This document shows, piece by piece, positions 47,901-58,621 of a stretch of 64,000 nt of DNA (positions are counted from its first letter, which is position 1; the number at the start of each line of letters is the position of its first letter). This DNA comes from Oegoconia quadripuncta (taxonomy: Eukaryota > Arthropoda > Insecta > Lepidoptera > Autostichidae). The position numbers and the translations under genes were made by a program. The notes beneath the pieces are model-generated. The model was not told the origin of the DNA. It saw nothing but the letters and a program-made list of their open reading frames with translations, and searched no databases. The stretch spans positions 30,882,853-30,946,852 of the forward strand of contig OX438742.1 of assembly GCA_949316235.1 (NCBI GenBank), written 5' to 3'.

Positions 47901-48469
47901 GTCATAAACTTTTGTGAAACTTTATCGATAAATCAACAGCGAGGACGGTCATTCACGTTTCGGTAAACGAAATAGTTTTCGTTTTATAGTTAAAACACTG
48001 CAATTGTTGCCAATTAACCGGGTTAGGGGGAGCTAGTTTTTAATGACAAATGTGTCCACTAGGGATTTAATAAAGTGAGATAATTGATTTTATAGACCTA
48101 CATATATTATGTATTCATCGCTTTATCACAAAGAAAAATAAATGATGGGAGCATTATCTAAATTCCATGTGAATGGTAATAGCTATGAGTATAGGACCCA
48201 CAACTAGATCCACGCCACGAATAATCACTATCTTTGACCACCAGCCCCATTCCATAATCACATTTCTAACTTCGGATATTAATACTGACATCGTAATGCA
48301 AAACTGTATAGATACATTAGTTTACCCAGAATCTTGGAATATGCAAATTTAGGTGAGTTTTATTTGTAATTTCTAATTTTATTCTTCTCGAATAAATGAC
48401 AAAAAGCTTAGGTGGCCTAAAGTTTAGTCCAAAAAATAGCTTATAATTATCTTGATTACGATTCATCAT
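44908..48469. other. Intron 1, mostly unrecognised
   Basis: Contains a short non-LTR tail in minus orientation at 46118-46165 (CATCATCATCAACCACAGGA, then CGTCCACTGCTGAACATAGG). No other element named. Confidence 0.4.
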
Positions 48470-48800
48470 CAACAGCCTTACATGTCCCCGCTGTTGGGGC
48501 ACAGCATCCTCTCACTGGGAGAGGGTATATGCCATAATTCGCCCCGCAGACCCAGTGCAGATTGGTGGATTTGTGTCACTAGTGGCCATCGTTGATTCAG
48601 TGTTTTTAAGCCGCCCCTGTACGCCACCAACTTGGCGTAACGACTGCTTCGAATTGAAAACAACCGGGATCGAGAAAACATTCGTATTAAAATGCCACTA
48701 GTGGTCACCCATCCAAGGACAAACCGTGCCAGCCATTGCTTTACTTCGCTATTCGGAAACGATCAGCGAATGCGCCTGGGCCACGAGTGCTTCACGAGTG
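48470..48800 (-). mobile_element. 5S-rRNA-derived SINE, best-preserved copy
   Basis: On the minus strand the head reads GAAGTAAAGCAATGGCTGGC, ACGGTTTGTCCTTGGATGGG, TGACCACTAGTGGC. This closely follows 5S rRNA (GAAGTTAAGCAACG… TTGGATGGGTGACCGCCTGGG). The body runs GATCCCGGTTGTTTTCAATT, GCGGCTTAAAAACACTG, GGGCGAATTATGGCATATAC and ends ACATGTAAGGCTGTTGATGA. It sits only about 30 bp inside the intron beside exon 48827-49027. Confidence 0.75.
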
Positions 48801-48826
48801 ATTATGATTAAATATAGGAAACTCAC

Positions 48827-49027
48827 CGACTGCCAATCCTCCTGTCGTTCAACCTTCGCAGGCTCTGTTCTCTTCGCTAGCTCCGCCCTGCGGAGTTGAT
48901 CGCGGGCACGGCTGCCTAGGTCCGCTGGGCCCACGCGCACGAACTGGAGAGGGTTGCCCGCCGGCTTCCCGGGAAGCACGGCGGCGGTGTGCGGACGTGT
49001 GGCCAAGAAGTCCGCGCTGTCGGTTGT
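48827..49027 (-). CDS. smash: smash-like exon 1 of the assured model (residues 1-67)
   Basis: Phase 0 to phase 0, 67 codons. The acceptor is a TTACAG and the donor is TCG|GTGAGT. It reads TTDSADFLATRPH at its start and ends RQEDWQS, which joins the next exon to give EDWQSNLDNWKSSRRKR, the conserved LMO7/LIMCH1/Smash block (DUF4757 region). The middle is Arg/Ala-rich (DLGSRARDQLRRAELAKR), probably helical. The exon is clearly more GC-rich than its surroundings, as expected for coding sequence in this AT-rich genome. It contains no ATG, so translation must start in an exon further upstream. Confidence 0.8.
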
Positions 49028-52000
49028 CTGTAACAATATTGACGAATTTGTTAGATGAATGCTATTCGAAACAAAATATAGTTGACAAAATATTCATCTC
49101 TAATTTCGGTGATCACACATAAATAACCCACAAAAGTCAACCACTGGATAAGTCCCTCCTATGGGATTTTTTGGGAGCCCCTAACACCAATGACGCTGCT
49201 GCAGTGCAGTGGGCACTGGTGTAATATATTGCTATGCTTACGTAATACTATCTCTTAGTCACCTGTTATGACATGACACCCATGGGATGAGATGGGTTGG
49301 TTTTATTCCACTCTATCGGGAGTGACAGTGTCTTGGAATTGGTATAGTGTTACCTAGAAACAATACTGGGGGTGTCTGACCCCGATATAAGCTCTCATAC
49401 GCCAGTAATTAATTGGCGCTCATTATACAATCTTCTTTTTCAATAACTAGAGGTAGGTACAGTTTATGTAAAACTGGGCTTAAGATTTTAATACTTATAG
49501 TACATACAATATTTTACACTCACGTTATGCTGCGACAATGTGAAAAAAAGCAAATTAAAAGCTTAAGGAGCCCGACTGCCCAATACATACAAGAGAGAAA
49601 ATGAAACTGCAAATCAAGTATTCTGTTATGTATTGGCAAATGTGAAGGTATTAATTAGCCGGGGACACAAACCTTTGGATTAATTACGAGTTGTGTAAGG
49701 CTTATAGCAGATTGTTTGAGTCTAAGTAATTGTTTTCACTGAGCATTCTAATACCTGAAGAGTATAAAGTCTTCAAAATTTACCTATAATTCTCGAAAAG
49801 TCACAAAAGGGCAGCTGCCCTTTAAGTATAGGTACACAGCATTTCTTCTGATATTGCAGGCCCAATACCACATTTTATCAATTCTATTGTAATAAGACGA
49901 GCTAAAGGCTCAATATCATGAGTGCGAAGAGATATAGCATGATACGATAATCAATTTCTGTAAATTTGACCCCCTTCCGCAAGCTTTTAACTGCGTCCCC
50001 AAACGTATATATTATACGTTATATCTGAAGAATTGTATGTAAAGTTACTTAACTCGATGTGTTTAACATACAATAATAATTTAATTAAAGCAGGATGATC
50101 ATCTGTAGTAATTTTAATCGAAGAATTGTGAAAGGTAACAGACAGAATAAAATGAAAGAAAATCTTATTATTTTTACCGATAAATGTTATGACGAGTATT
50201 GCGAACACTTTCACTGCCAATGCCAATTACGGGTATAAAACAATCGAATCGTTCACGCCCTCCTGTCACGATCCATAAGTTCCAGGGTACTCATAGACTA
50301 GAACTATTCGGATGACTTTACTTGCTGTAACATTGCAGAGCTGTTTAAGAAAAGCATGGATGCGTAAAGCCATGGAAGTAACATGTAATGATCGTACTTT
50401 TTATTTCCATGTATAAACGGAATGCTGACTCAAAGTAAAAAAAGAAAGTGGAATCCCTTCGAACAAAGTTCTCACTGGCAGCTGCACTCAAAATTAAATT
50501 TAGAACGTGCAATCCGTTGGGCGTTCTAAATTTCCGTTCGGTATGTCGTTTAAATATAGAACCCTAGACTTAGTTCACTATTCGACACTGTCGTTTGTTA
50601 CTCGCTAGTTCTATTTCTGAACTTTTAATGAAATTAAATTATTAAATACGATCGTTTTGTTTTAACGGAGCTAGAAACCATTCTAGCTGCGCGCGCGTAT
50701 ACCATGTGAGCAGAGTTGTAGAACTAACTTTCGCGGTTTTCCACAGAGGCACTAAGAGAGGGGAAAGTAACATCTTGTGTTAATTAAAACGGCATTATTT
50801 TAATGTAGCTGCAAAAATATTCGAAGCGGCGAAGAATTTAATTGATAGGTAGATAAACCCAACTCGGGCAATACATTTTTCTCTGGGTTTTTTACGTTCC
50901 TTGCGTGCTGTAAACTGTTTACTTAATTTGGATAGCTATTGATTAGGCTTCTTGATGGATTTGTATCTACTAGGTACATTGTTAGTATGTGGTTAAATGT
51001 CTAACGTGTCAAAAATTTTAATATATGCACTAGAGAGACTATGCTAAGTGTAGAATTCGTAACTTATAAAAATTTCTAACTGTTAGCTAAAATATATTCT
51101 CATGGTTTAACAGAGTTTCCATGTACTGTACGCATTTTTTATATTAAGACCTTATAATGTAACCATGGAAAGCAATAAATGATTATGGTTTAAAAAAGCA
51201 AATAAACCTTGTTTACTTACAATGAACTTTAAAAGCAATAGCAAATTATGGCAAGAATCAAATATATAAATAAATTACACTAATTTATCCAAAAGTCGTA
51301 CACCACCGCCCATGTAGTATATAGACAGAAGTGGGGTTCCGCTGTTGAACACGTCCTAACACGTTTATCAATTGCCGAAAAGTCATAAAATGCAATACAA
51401 ATATGTGGAATTACTATATCGCGGAGTAGTATTCATAAGTTATCTCTAGGGGACATTTTGGGATAAAAGTATCATATGTCCTTTTCTAAGGCATACAATA
51501 CAAATTCACTTTATTGCACAAAATAAAAACATATATTACAAAATATATTATCTATCTGTGTGTCAAATCGGTACAGTCGTTTCGTCGTGGATTGATCAAC
51601 AAACAGCAAACAAATATCATTTTATTTTCGCAATTACTCGTAAGATAATGTGTTCATCATCATGTTCAATTCAACTAATATTGTAAATGTGATATTTGTG
51701 CACAACGTGTTGTATTTTCTTTTCATGTTTGTTGACCAATCACTGTGAGCGTAGCATGTAGTATTTTATTTCCGCCCCTTGATCTGAATTTATTTATTCC
51801 TGGAAACCTGACCCACGCTCATCAGCATCTTACCTACAATTTAAATTCGAATAGGTATGTATGGGTCCATCAATGTCCGCCAGATCACTTGAGGACTTTA
51901 TGTAACTTAATCGGTACCTACTTATACGAAGAATTCAAAAGTGGTCATGCAGGCGCAAAATGTGTTCGATCGTGGGTATCTACCTACTTACTTGCCTTCG

Positions 52001-52592
52001 TGTTCATTTCAAGTCTAATAATAAATGTTATCTATAAAGGTACGGTTGGTATAGTTGTCATTACTTGCCATTAATTTATTTTCTTTTTTTTTTATTGCAC
52101 ACAAGAAAAAAACATACAGATACAACATAATAGAAACGACACAACAGGTTAATGTGAAGTAAATAAGTAAATAATTTTGATAATATGTTTTTGTTGACCA
52201 ATATCACCGTTATATTGCCGATATGAGAGAGGCACAACATTTTAAACACACAACAGCTGTTAGTATTACATAATGCCTAGTGAAGCAGGTTGGAAAGTAT
52301 CTATATCATGAAATGATATAGTCTCATGGTTAATGAAATTCAAAATAAACTTCTATATTGAAAGAATATGGTGCATACTCGTTTTATCTGATAATGTATT
52401 CCACCTTTTTTATTATGAAAATGGTTGGATATAAGCTAGAGGCGAGGGAAATCTTTATGTATAGTAGTCGACTTTTACAGATCGTTAATAAGAGGAAAAC
52501 TGTCATTGGAAATTTACTAATGTTATTGGTTCCGGACAACTACAGTCAAGAAGGCATGTACTACGTGGTTTTAATAATTTAGGCGAACCTTC
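49028..52592. other. Upstream intron or promoter region, unrecognised
   Basis: No convincing exon. 50470-50760 includes a short GC-rich patch (GCTGCGCGCGCGTATACC) that could be regulatory. 51505-51670 and 52081-52120 have TTTATTGCACA-type fragments also seen at 34245 and 39280, part of a dispersed element. Confidence 0.35.
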
Positions 52593-53017
52593 TAGGTTAG
52601 TAGGGACACGGATAAAATATCGATACCTTTTGGTATCGAGTACTTTTTACCTGATATCCTATACTGACTCGATACTTTCCATTCGATACTTTTACTCATT
52701 CGATACTTTTTGGCCAGTATCGAGTACTTATTTATCGTTCGTATCTAATCATAGCTTATTAGAATACCTTATGCAAGTGGCAGGTGGCAGTATAGTTGGT
52801 TGATCCCTTTGCCTTTCCAGTAAGGGATCTATTAAAACAAAAAATGAATCCCGCTAGCGCCGCCATCATTGTTTTATCTGTCTTGTCTTTGTCTTACTTG
52901 TCTTTATTGTATTTTTTTGTAGTGAAGTGAGTGTTTATAGTGTATTGTATTTCCAATTTCAATTAACTAAATTAGTAAATTCAATTGTTGTACAACTTGT
53001 ACAAGTATATTACCATC

Positions 53018-53116
53018 ATGCCTAATAGTGAACTGTGGAAATATTTCGATTGTTTGAATAACAACGAAGTAAGATGCCGGCTTTGTTTCAAGATCCTAAT
53101 ACTTGTATTGAAATAA
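53018..53116 (+). pseudogene. Truncated hAT transposase, BED zinc finger only
   Basis: 32 codons from ATG to TAA with W-K-Y-F and C-R-L-C, the first half of a BED finger; the His ligands and everything after are missing. BED fingers bind the element's own ends in this superfamily. Confidence 0.65.
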
Positions 53117-53224
53117 AAATCAGGTTGTTAGTATTACATAGCTTCATATATATACATATAAATGTATTAGTGGTTACATCCTAAGTTATTTAGGTGAAAC
53201 TGTATATATATATATATATATATA

Positions 53225-54053
53225 TACAGGGCGTCCCAAAGTTATGGGACATGAAGGGGAAGTACCTTAAATATCGTAGATAGTGAATTTTGCTCAAAGA
53301 AGACTTTATGTTATTTTTAAAAGTTAGTAATTCTGCATTCATAGATTTTCTAAAAATTATTTGCTTCGGCTGGGAATCGAACCGACTCAAATGTGAAAAA
53401 AAAAACACCCTACTTTTATGATGCCAATCGAAAGAATAGCTAAAAAATAATAACTCTGCCTAAGTAACATAGTATTTTAAAAGAAAGGAACAACGTGAAA
53501 TTAATCATTTTAATCAAATAAAAAACATACATGAAACTGCCGTAGTCAATTAAGTAGGTATTTTTTTGTAAATTAATTAATTAAATGCTCAAAATGTGAT
53601 CCCTCTTGTTATCATTTCATCTACACGTGCACTTATAATAAGGAAAACTATGTTAGTACCTATTTTATGAAGTGGGTACTTATTTACGAATAATCAATGC
53701 TATCTTTGGAATGATAATATCGCTACTTTTCGAACGTCGTCGGCAATAAATAACTTTCTTGAAATTTGACTCAATCATTTTATGTTGTTCCTTTCTTTTA
53801 AAATACTATGTTACTTAGGCAGAGTTATTATTTTTTAGCTATTCTTTCGATTGGCATCATAAAAGTAGGGTGTTTTTTTTTTCACATTTAAGTCGGTTCG
53901 ATTCCCAGCCGAAGCAAGTAATTTTTAGAAAATCTATGAATGCAGAATTACTAACTTTTAAAAATAACATAAAGTCTTCTTTGAGCAAAATTCACTATCT
54001 ACAATATTTAAGGTACTTCCCCTTCATGTCCCATAACTTTGGGACGCCCTGTA
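53225..54053. mobile_element. Foldback MITE nested in the hAT element
   Basis: Arms 53225-53494 and 53784-54053, each 270 bp, near-identical and inverted, with TACAGGGCGTCCC ends. It is inserted in a TA run, so target duplication cannot be read reliably. In the loop, the minus strand around 53590-53640 reads ARVDEMITRGITF, stop, AFN, resembling the C-terminal end of IS630/Tc1-type transposases. That assignment is tentative. Confidence 0.85.
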
Positions 54054-54126
54054 TATTATGCTCTTTTCCGTCTGATACAAAGGAATGCCTAGTTCAGGCA
54101 CTAGTGTTTATGTAAAGAAATAACTT

Positions 54127-54158
54127 ACATAGGTACATACACAGGTATGTACCTATGT
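54127..54158. repeat. Perfect 14-bp hairpin, 4-nt loop
   Basis: ACATAGGTACATAC, ACAG, GTATGTACCTATGT, inside the hAT element and just right of the nested foldback. Confidence 0.9.
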
Positions 54159-55559
54159 CAGTTATTTTATATGATTTGAATTTTGTTACTTAATATTTCA
54201 ATAACAGATTATTATAATGTTATATTATTCGATGTTTATGGAGCTCATTTCCTAAATTATTATAAAAAAAGGCATGCTGCATATGTATCACTATGCATGT
54301 AATATAATAAACTCTTAGCCGAACTTGATTCTAAGCCAGTGGAGCAAAGTTTCAAAAATCTATTAAAAAGTATAGATACCTCGAGGTATCGATATTTTGC
54401 AATCGATACTTTTCGGAATTTCATTTCGTTCGATACTACTCATGTACAATACCGATAGGTTCGATTCGATATCGTGTCCCTATAGGTTAGGCACTGGCGT
54501 AGGGTTCGTGCTCTAAATGGTGCAAACGGAGCAACAGTTGGAACTTCAGTTGTTGTTTGCCGCACTTGTTTGAAATTTACAGAAGAGGCATGATGCAAGT
54601 TGTCTATATTCCTACCTACAACCAATTTCAATACAATAAATTTAGCTTAAGCACTTATAATATAATTTCACACAACATTCTGTCTGCAATCAATGTTTAT
54701 GTCAGTTTATATGCGAAAAATATAAAATAGCGGTTAAACACAAAAAATATAAATTTAATTGAATGCAAGGTACGTTTTAATATGACACATTTTACATAGA
54801 TTAACATTTAACCAACGATTATTAGGTGTTCGTAGAAGGTTAATTCATTAAGATAAAAATAATGTTGTGGTTAATCTGCTTTAGAACGTTTCGAACCAAC
54901 GAGGAGTCGTAAAAAGTAATTAGAAAGGAAGAGTTCTGAATGATTAATTAATGACAGTAAAAACATTACGTAAACACGATGTTGGACCACAGAGTTGGAC
55001 GCTTTTTGTTTCTAAATTAGGAAATAATGGAAATAGGGACGCGCTGTTACAATGCCGTTACAACAACTGAGTATTGTGCGAGAGAAATATAGTTTAGGAC
55101 AGTGTTTAAGTATTAGTTGGGTCTCCGACATAAAAACAGTGGGCAGGTACGCGTATACTTTACTGATATCCAGGATTGATTGATACACCTTATTGTGTAG
55201 AATAAATTTTGGTGCAATATTAGTTTATTTAAATATTAGTTCACCAGTTTTAGAACATATTATAAAGGCGAAAGTTTGGTTCCTTGTTAGTTTGTCGCTC
55301 AATCTTACAATATCTGTCAATTGTAAACCGCAAATCTGAGCAATATTTTAAGCAGTTAAAGTTGCCCGTATTTTTGCCACTTGTAATCATATTAGGTACT
55401 GCTAAAAAAATTTACAAAAAGACTTTGAAAATTTATAAAATTGAACAACACAACATTGAAAGATTTTACTTCTTGAAAAGTTTTAAATAAATTTCTACCA
55501 CGTTACCCGCTCCGACCGTATACCTACGTATTTATATGTTTATATTGGATATGTTTATA

Positions 55560-55665
55560 TCATCATTCCGTAAACATTCCACTGCAGGGATATAGACCTT
55601 AACCAAATTGAGGGAGTATGGGCCTTAGTCCGCCACGCTGCTGGCCCAGTGCAGGTTGGGTTTAT
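55560..55665 (-). repeat. Partial SINE family B, 3' part
   Basis: CCGTAAACATTCCACTGCAG, GGATATAGACCTTAACC and GGGAGTATGGGCCTTAGTCC match 58320-58410 in the same orientation. Only the part distal to the tRNA head is present. Confidence 0.65.
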
Positions 55666-57048
55666 ATGATATATAATTTATTTAGTATTGTTACCTACGT
55701 ACCTATATACCTATCTGTAAGTACTATTATTTATATTAGAGATAGCATTTTTCAATTTTATGCACACTATTTTCTACATAATCAACCAAAAGCTATTTTT
55801 CTTTAAGATGTGATGGTAGAAAACTATTTGAGTTTAGCTCGCCTTTTTAAATTTTTTCAATGCGTATTTGTGTAAGTTTGCTTGTACAATAAATAATACT
55901 TACATTGCTTTCTCTCTTTCTTAGCAGGCACTCACAAAAATCACATTTATATTTTATCGATAGGTAGAGATTTAAAGCAAAGGACATTCAATGGTAAAAG
56001 TACCTATGTAACTGACTGGTGTGACCGCTACCGATGCAACGGCTCCGCTATGAAAGGCAGATACTTTCACCAAAAACGTGATAGTTTTGCTAAAGATTTG
56101 CCCAACTACTTATAATTGCCGTATGCGCGTTGTATCTACGTATCTTCAGGTACAGTTTACAATGTATGCATTTAAATTAACTAAATTATGAATAAAGTAT
56201 CTATGTTAAGAAAGGTATAAGTATATAAAACACGTCTGCGTACTGCAGGGAATAACGAATGGTATGCATAATTTCTTTACTTTATACTTATTCATAATAA
56301 ATAAATATCTAACTATCGCAGTCATTCCGGTGTGCAGCTGAGACCCACTTGCGCCAATATTTAGTTAGGTTAAAAATACGTTTAACCTTGATTTAACTCT
56401 CGGGTTAATTGTTGGTGCAAGTGGGGCTAAAATAACTTGAAAAGTCTTACAGAACAGATTACAAAGTAAGGGATTTTCATCATTATCAATTTCATTCACC
56501 AATTACATCACAAAGATTAAATATTTTTATTTGAAAGTAGCTATTTAGGTTAATCATTTTATAATTTTAAAAAAGAACCATTCCACTTGGTAGGTATTAT
56601 TTAATTTATGGATTCTATAAGTAATAAGGATAACTAAACTATAATGTTGTGGATCCTGTCAATACAGCAACGTAAAAGATAACACTTGTCTAGATAGTAA
56701 ATTTCCGAAATTACCTCCTATTTTTATCGGTTTTCAATATTGCTATTGCGACACTTAAAATTTTGAAATGAATATTAAAAATCCGTAGATATCGAGGCTG
56801 TAGCTTCATATAAGCCCAAAAGCCCGGCCTACCTAACTTAACTGGATTAAAGCTATTTAAACAGTATCTTTAATGAAACATTCGCACTTGTCAAACTGAA
56901 ACGTCGCGCTTGGTTGCGCTATGTAATTTCACTAGCTGTGTAAAAATCACAAAAACTTTCTCGGGCTTGCCCCATTTTGAAACCCTAGGCACGCCACATC
57001 GAGGAATCCGACAGCATATTTGGTTTTTATGGGTGTCATGTTCGATTT

Positions 57049-57630
57049 TTAAGCCCCAACGAAAAACGAGAGGTATTAGGTATGTGTTTGACGGCGTTGT
57101 GTGTGTTTAGTCTTTGTCCGGACGTATCTCACTAATGCGTGGTCCGATTTGAATGCAGTTTTATTATATGAAAGATTAAACGAGGGGACAGGTTTCGGTT
57201 AAGCCCTTTCGAGGATATTTAGCCTTTAACTCAGTTTTTTGGCGTATTTCGATGATATCATAGTCTTTATAGAGAGGGTTTTCTATTTTTTTTTTATATT
57301 TAAGATTAACCCCAGAGATACGTTCGTAAGAACTATGGCTAACAATGTTTGATGGTCAAGCCGTTTCGAAGATATTTAGATTTTAACACTGTATTTGTGT
57401 CTAATCTAACTGCACGACATAATTATTTATTCCATCAATGCTGTCAGGGGTTTTTTTCATTTACTATAAAATGTATCGTATGATACTCTGGGGATCAAGT
57501 CAAATATAAGTACACCTTACACATTAAAATCGGTCAAGCCCTTTAAACTATAGGATATATAACAAAGAAATCTACGTACATATATACACTCGAAAAACAT
57601 TACCCTCCTTCCTGAGGCAGTCGGGTAAAG
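57049..57630 (+). repeat. Decayed interspersed repeat (copies at 3.9 and 38.0 kb)
   Basis: Its first half matches 3881-4130 (CTCACTAATGCGTGGTCCGA and following blocks). Its second half matches 37990-38155 (CTCGAAAAACATTACCC). Here the two are contiguous, so the other two loci are fragments of one longer element. No intact coding frame. Confidence 0.6.
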
Positions 57631-58276
57631 ACAGCAAAATTCGAATTTAGGGAATATAAACGAATAAGGCACGTATTGCCTCACAGTATGACAATGTAAC
57701 AATGGACAGCTAGTGCGCATTGCCTTCTACTCGGATTCAACGCGCCAAAGTACCAGTTATTATTGTCAGAAAAATGTCGCGAGGGAGAAATTAGAGAATT
57801 TAGTTTGTAAATATTGTTTAAAGTTGTAGTATCCATAAAACCTAACAGTTTTATTCTAAGTATATTTAAGTTGCCTCTCACCTCAAGAGCCGCTACTATA
57901 CGTTTACATGCAAGTTCGCCTACAGAGGTACAGAAAAAACTGTGTTCTGATTGAACAAGCCAACATGACCGGTCAGTGGAGATGACATCAAATTCAAACA
58001 TTACGTAATGTTAACTTCGTTTGTATTGTCAAGTACTGCATACATGACATGACCAGTAACTTATTAGTAATCTGTGACATGACTCACTCACATAATTATT
58101 GTTGTTACAGCAAAAAACTGGCAAGTACCAGGCGGGATTCGAACAACGTGTGTTCTGTGCAATCACTTGTTTTACTGCAGTTTTAAAAGTAATCGTAATC
58201 AAGGAATTTACTCGTACCTAAAGGGTAAAACAAAGTTTATCATGGTTTTATCCTGATGATTTGCCTTCCGTCCACA

Positions 58277-58621
58277 CTACACTTTATGTTCAATGTTTAT
58301 GATTTTAAGCGATTCATCATCAACAGCCTGTAAACATCCCACTGCAGGGATATAGGCCTTCCCTAGTACAATGAGGGAGTATGGGCTATGATCCACAACG
58401 CTAGCCCAATTCGGGTTGGGGATTTCACATGCCCTTGAATTTTTATTTCTCAGGCATGCATGTTTCCTCATGATGTTTTCCTTCGCCGTATAAGAGCAGT
58501 CGGATAAATGCACATAAGTATTTAAATTTAAAAACTCATTGGTACAAAGCCTTCCTGGGAATCGAACCCGGACCTCCCAAATTGGGAGACCGCGTCTTAG
58601 CCGCTGAGCCACCGACACACC
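58277..58621 (-). mobile_element. tRNA-derived SINE, family B, full length
   Basis: On the minus strand: GTGTGTCGGTGGCTCAGCGG, CTAAGACGCGGTCTCCC, then a B box GGTTCGATTCCC. A body of about 250 bp follows, ending GGGATGTTTACAGGCTGTTG. The A and B boxes are in tRNA spacing, but the body is shared with 55560-55665, so this is a SINE and not a tRNA gene. Confidence 0.78.

Larger units (their letters stand above)
6257..49027 (-). other. smash: Gene model: Smash/LMO7-type LIM-domain scaffold, 14 coding exons
   Basis: Hand-assembled gene on the minus strand. Exons in order: 49027-48827, 44907-44768, 20586-20454, 19632-17686, 16251-15928, 14975-14640, 11903-11733, 9297-9241, 8507-8029, 7865-7730, 7600-7493, 7061-6943, 6867-6737, 6444-6257. 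All introns start GT and end AG, phases agree at every junction, and the total is 4470 nt (1489 residues plus stop). Known of the family: LMO7, LIMCH1 and fly Smallish are cytoplasmic scaffolds at adherens junctions and the apical actomyosin cortex, sharing a conserved DWKS/RRKR block and a C-terminal LIM domain. Seen here: both blocks, in the right order. The N terminus is uncertain and no calponin-homology domain was found in the window. The family call is firm; orthology to smash is inferred. Confidence 0.82.
52601..54482 (+). mobile_element. hAT element with perfect 8-bp target duplication
   Basis: Ends TAGGGACACG (52601) and CGTGTCCCTA (to 54482), flanked by identical TAGGTTAG at 52593-52600 and 54483-54490. 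Both subterminal regions are packed with ATCGATAC / TTCGATACTTTT variants. At 53018 an ATG encodes MPNSELWKYFDCLNNNEVRC then RLCFKI and a stop, a BED-type zinc finger (W.YF, CxxC), as found at the N terminus of hAT transposases. No catalytic domain is present; a foldback element occupies 53225-54053. Confidence 0.88.

Noticed and set aside
48699..48756. 5S rRNA gene
   Set aside because: Only the 3' half of 5S is matched and it is diverged; it continues into a SINE body.
49514..49535. 6-nt minus-strand micro-exon (CATAAC) between TCGCAG and GTGAGT
   Set aside because: Too short to support without transcript data.
51745..52074. 109-codon plus-strand frame
   Set aside because: No motif, and flanked by dispersed repeat fragments; probably chance.
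53190..54115. Two near-identical opposite-strand short proteins
   Set aside because: They are the arms of the 270-bp-TIR foldback nested in the hAT element.
57882..57919. 38-nt minus-strand exon ELACKRIVAALE between a good pyrimidine tract/AG and GAG|GTGAGA
   Set aside because: Its lead phase has no matching upstream exon, and the peptide is not recognised; splice sites alone are insufficient.
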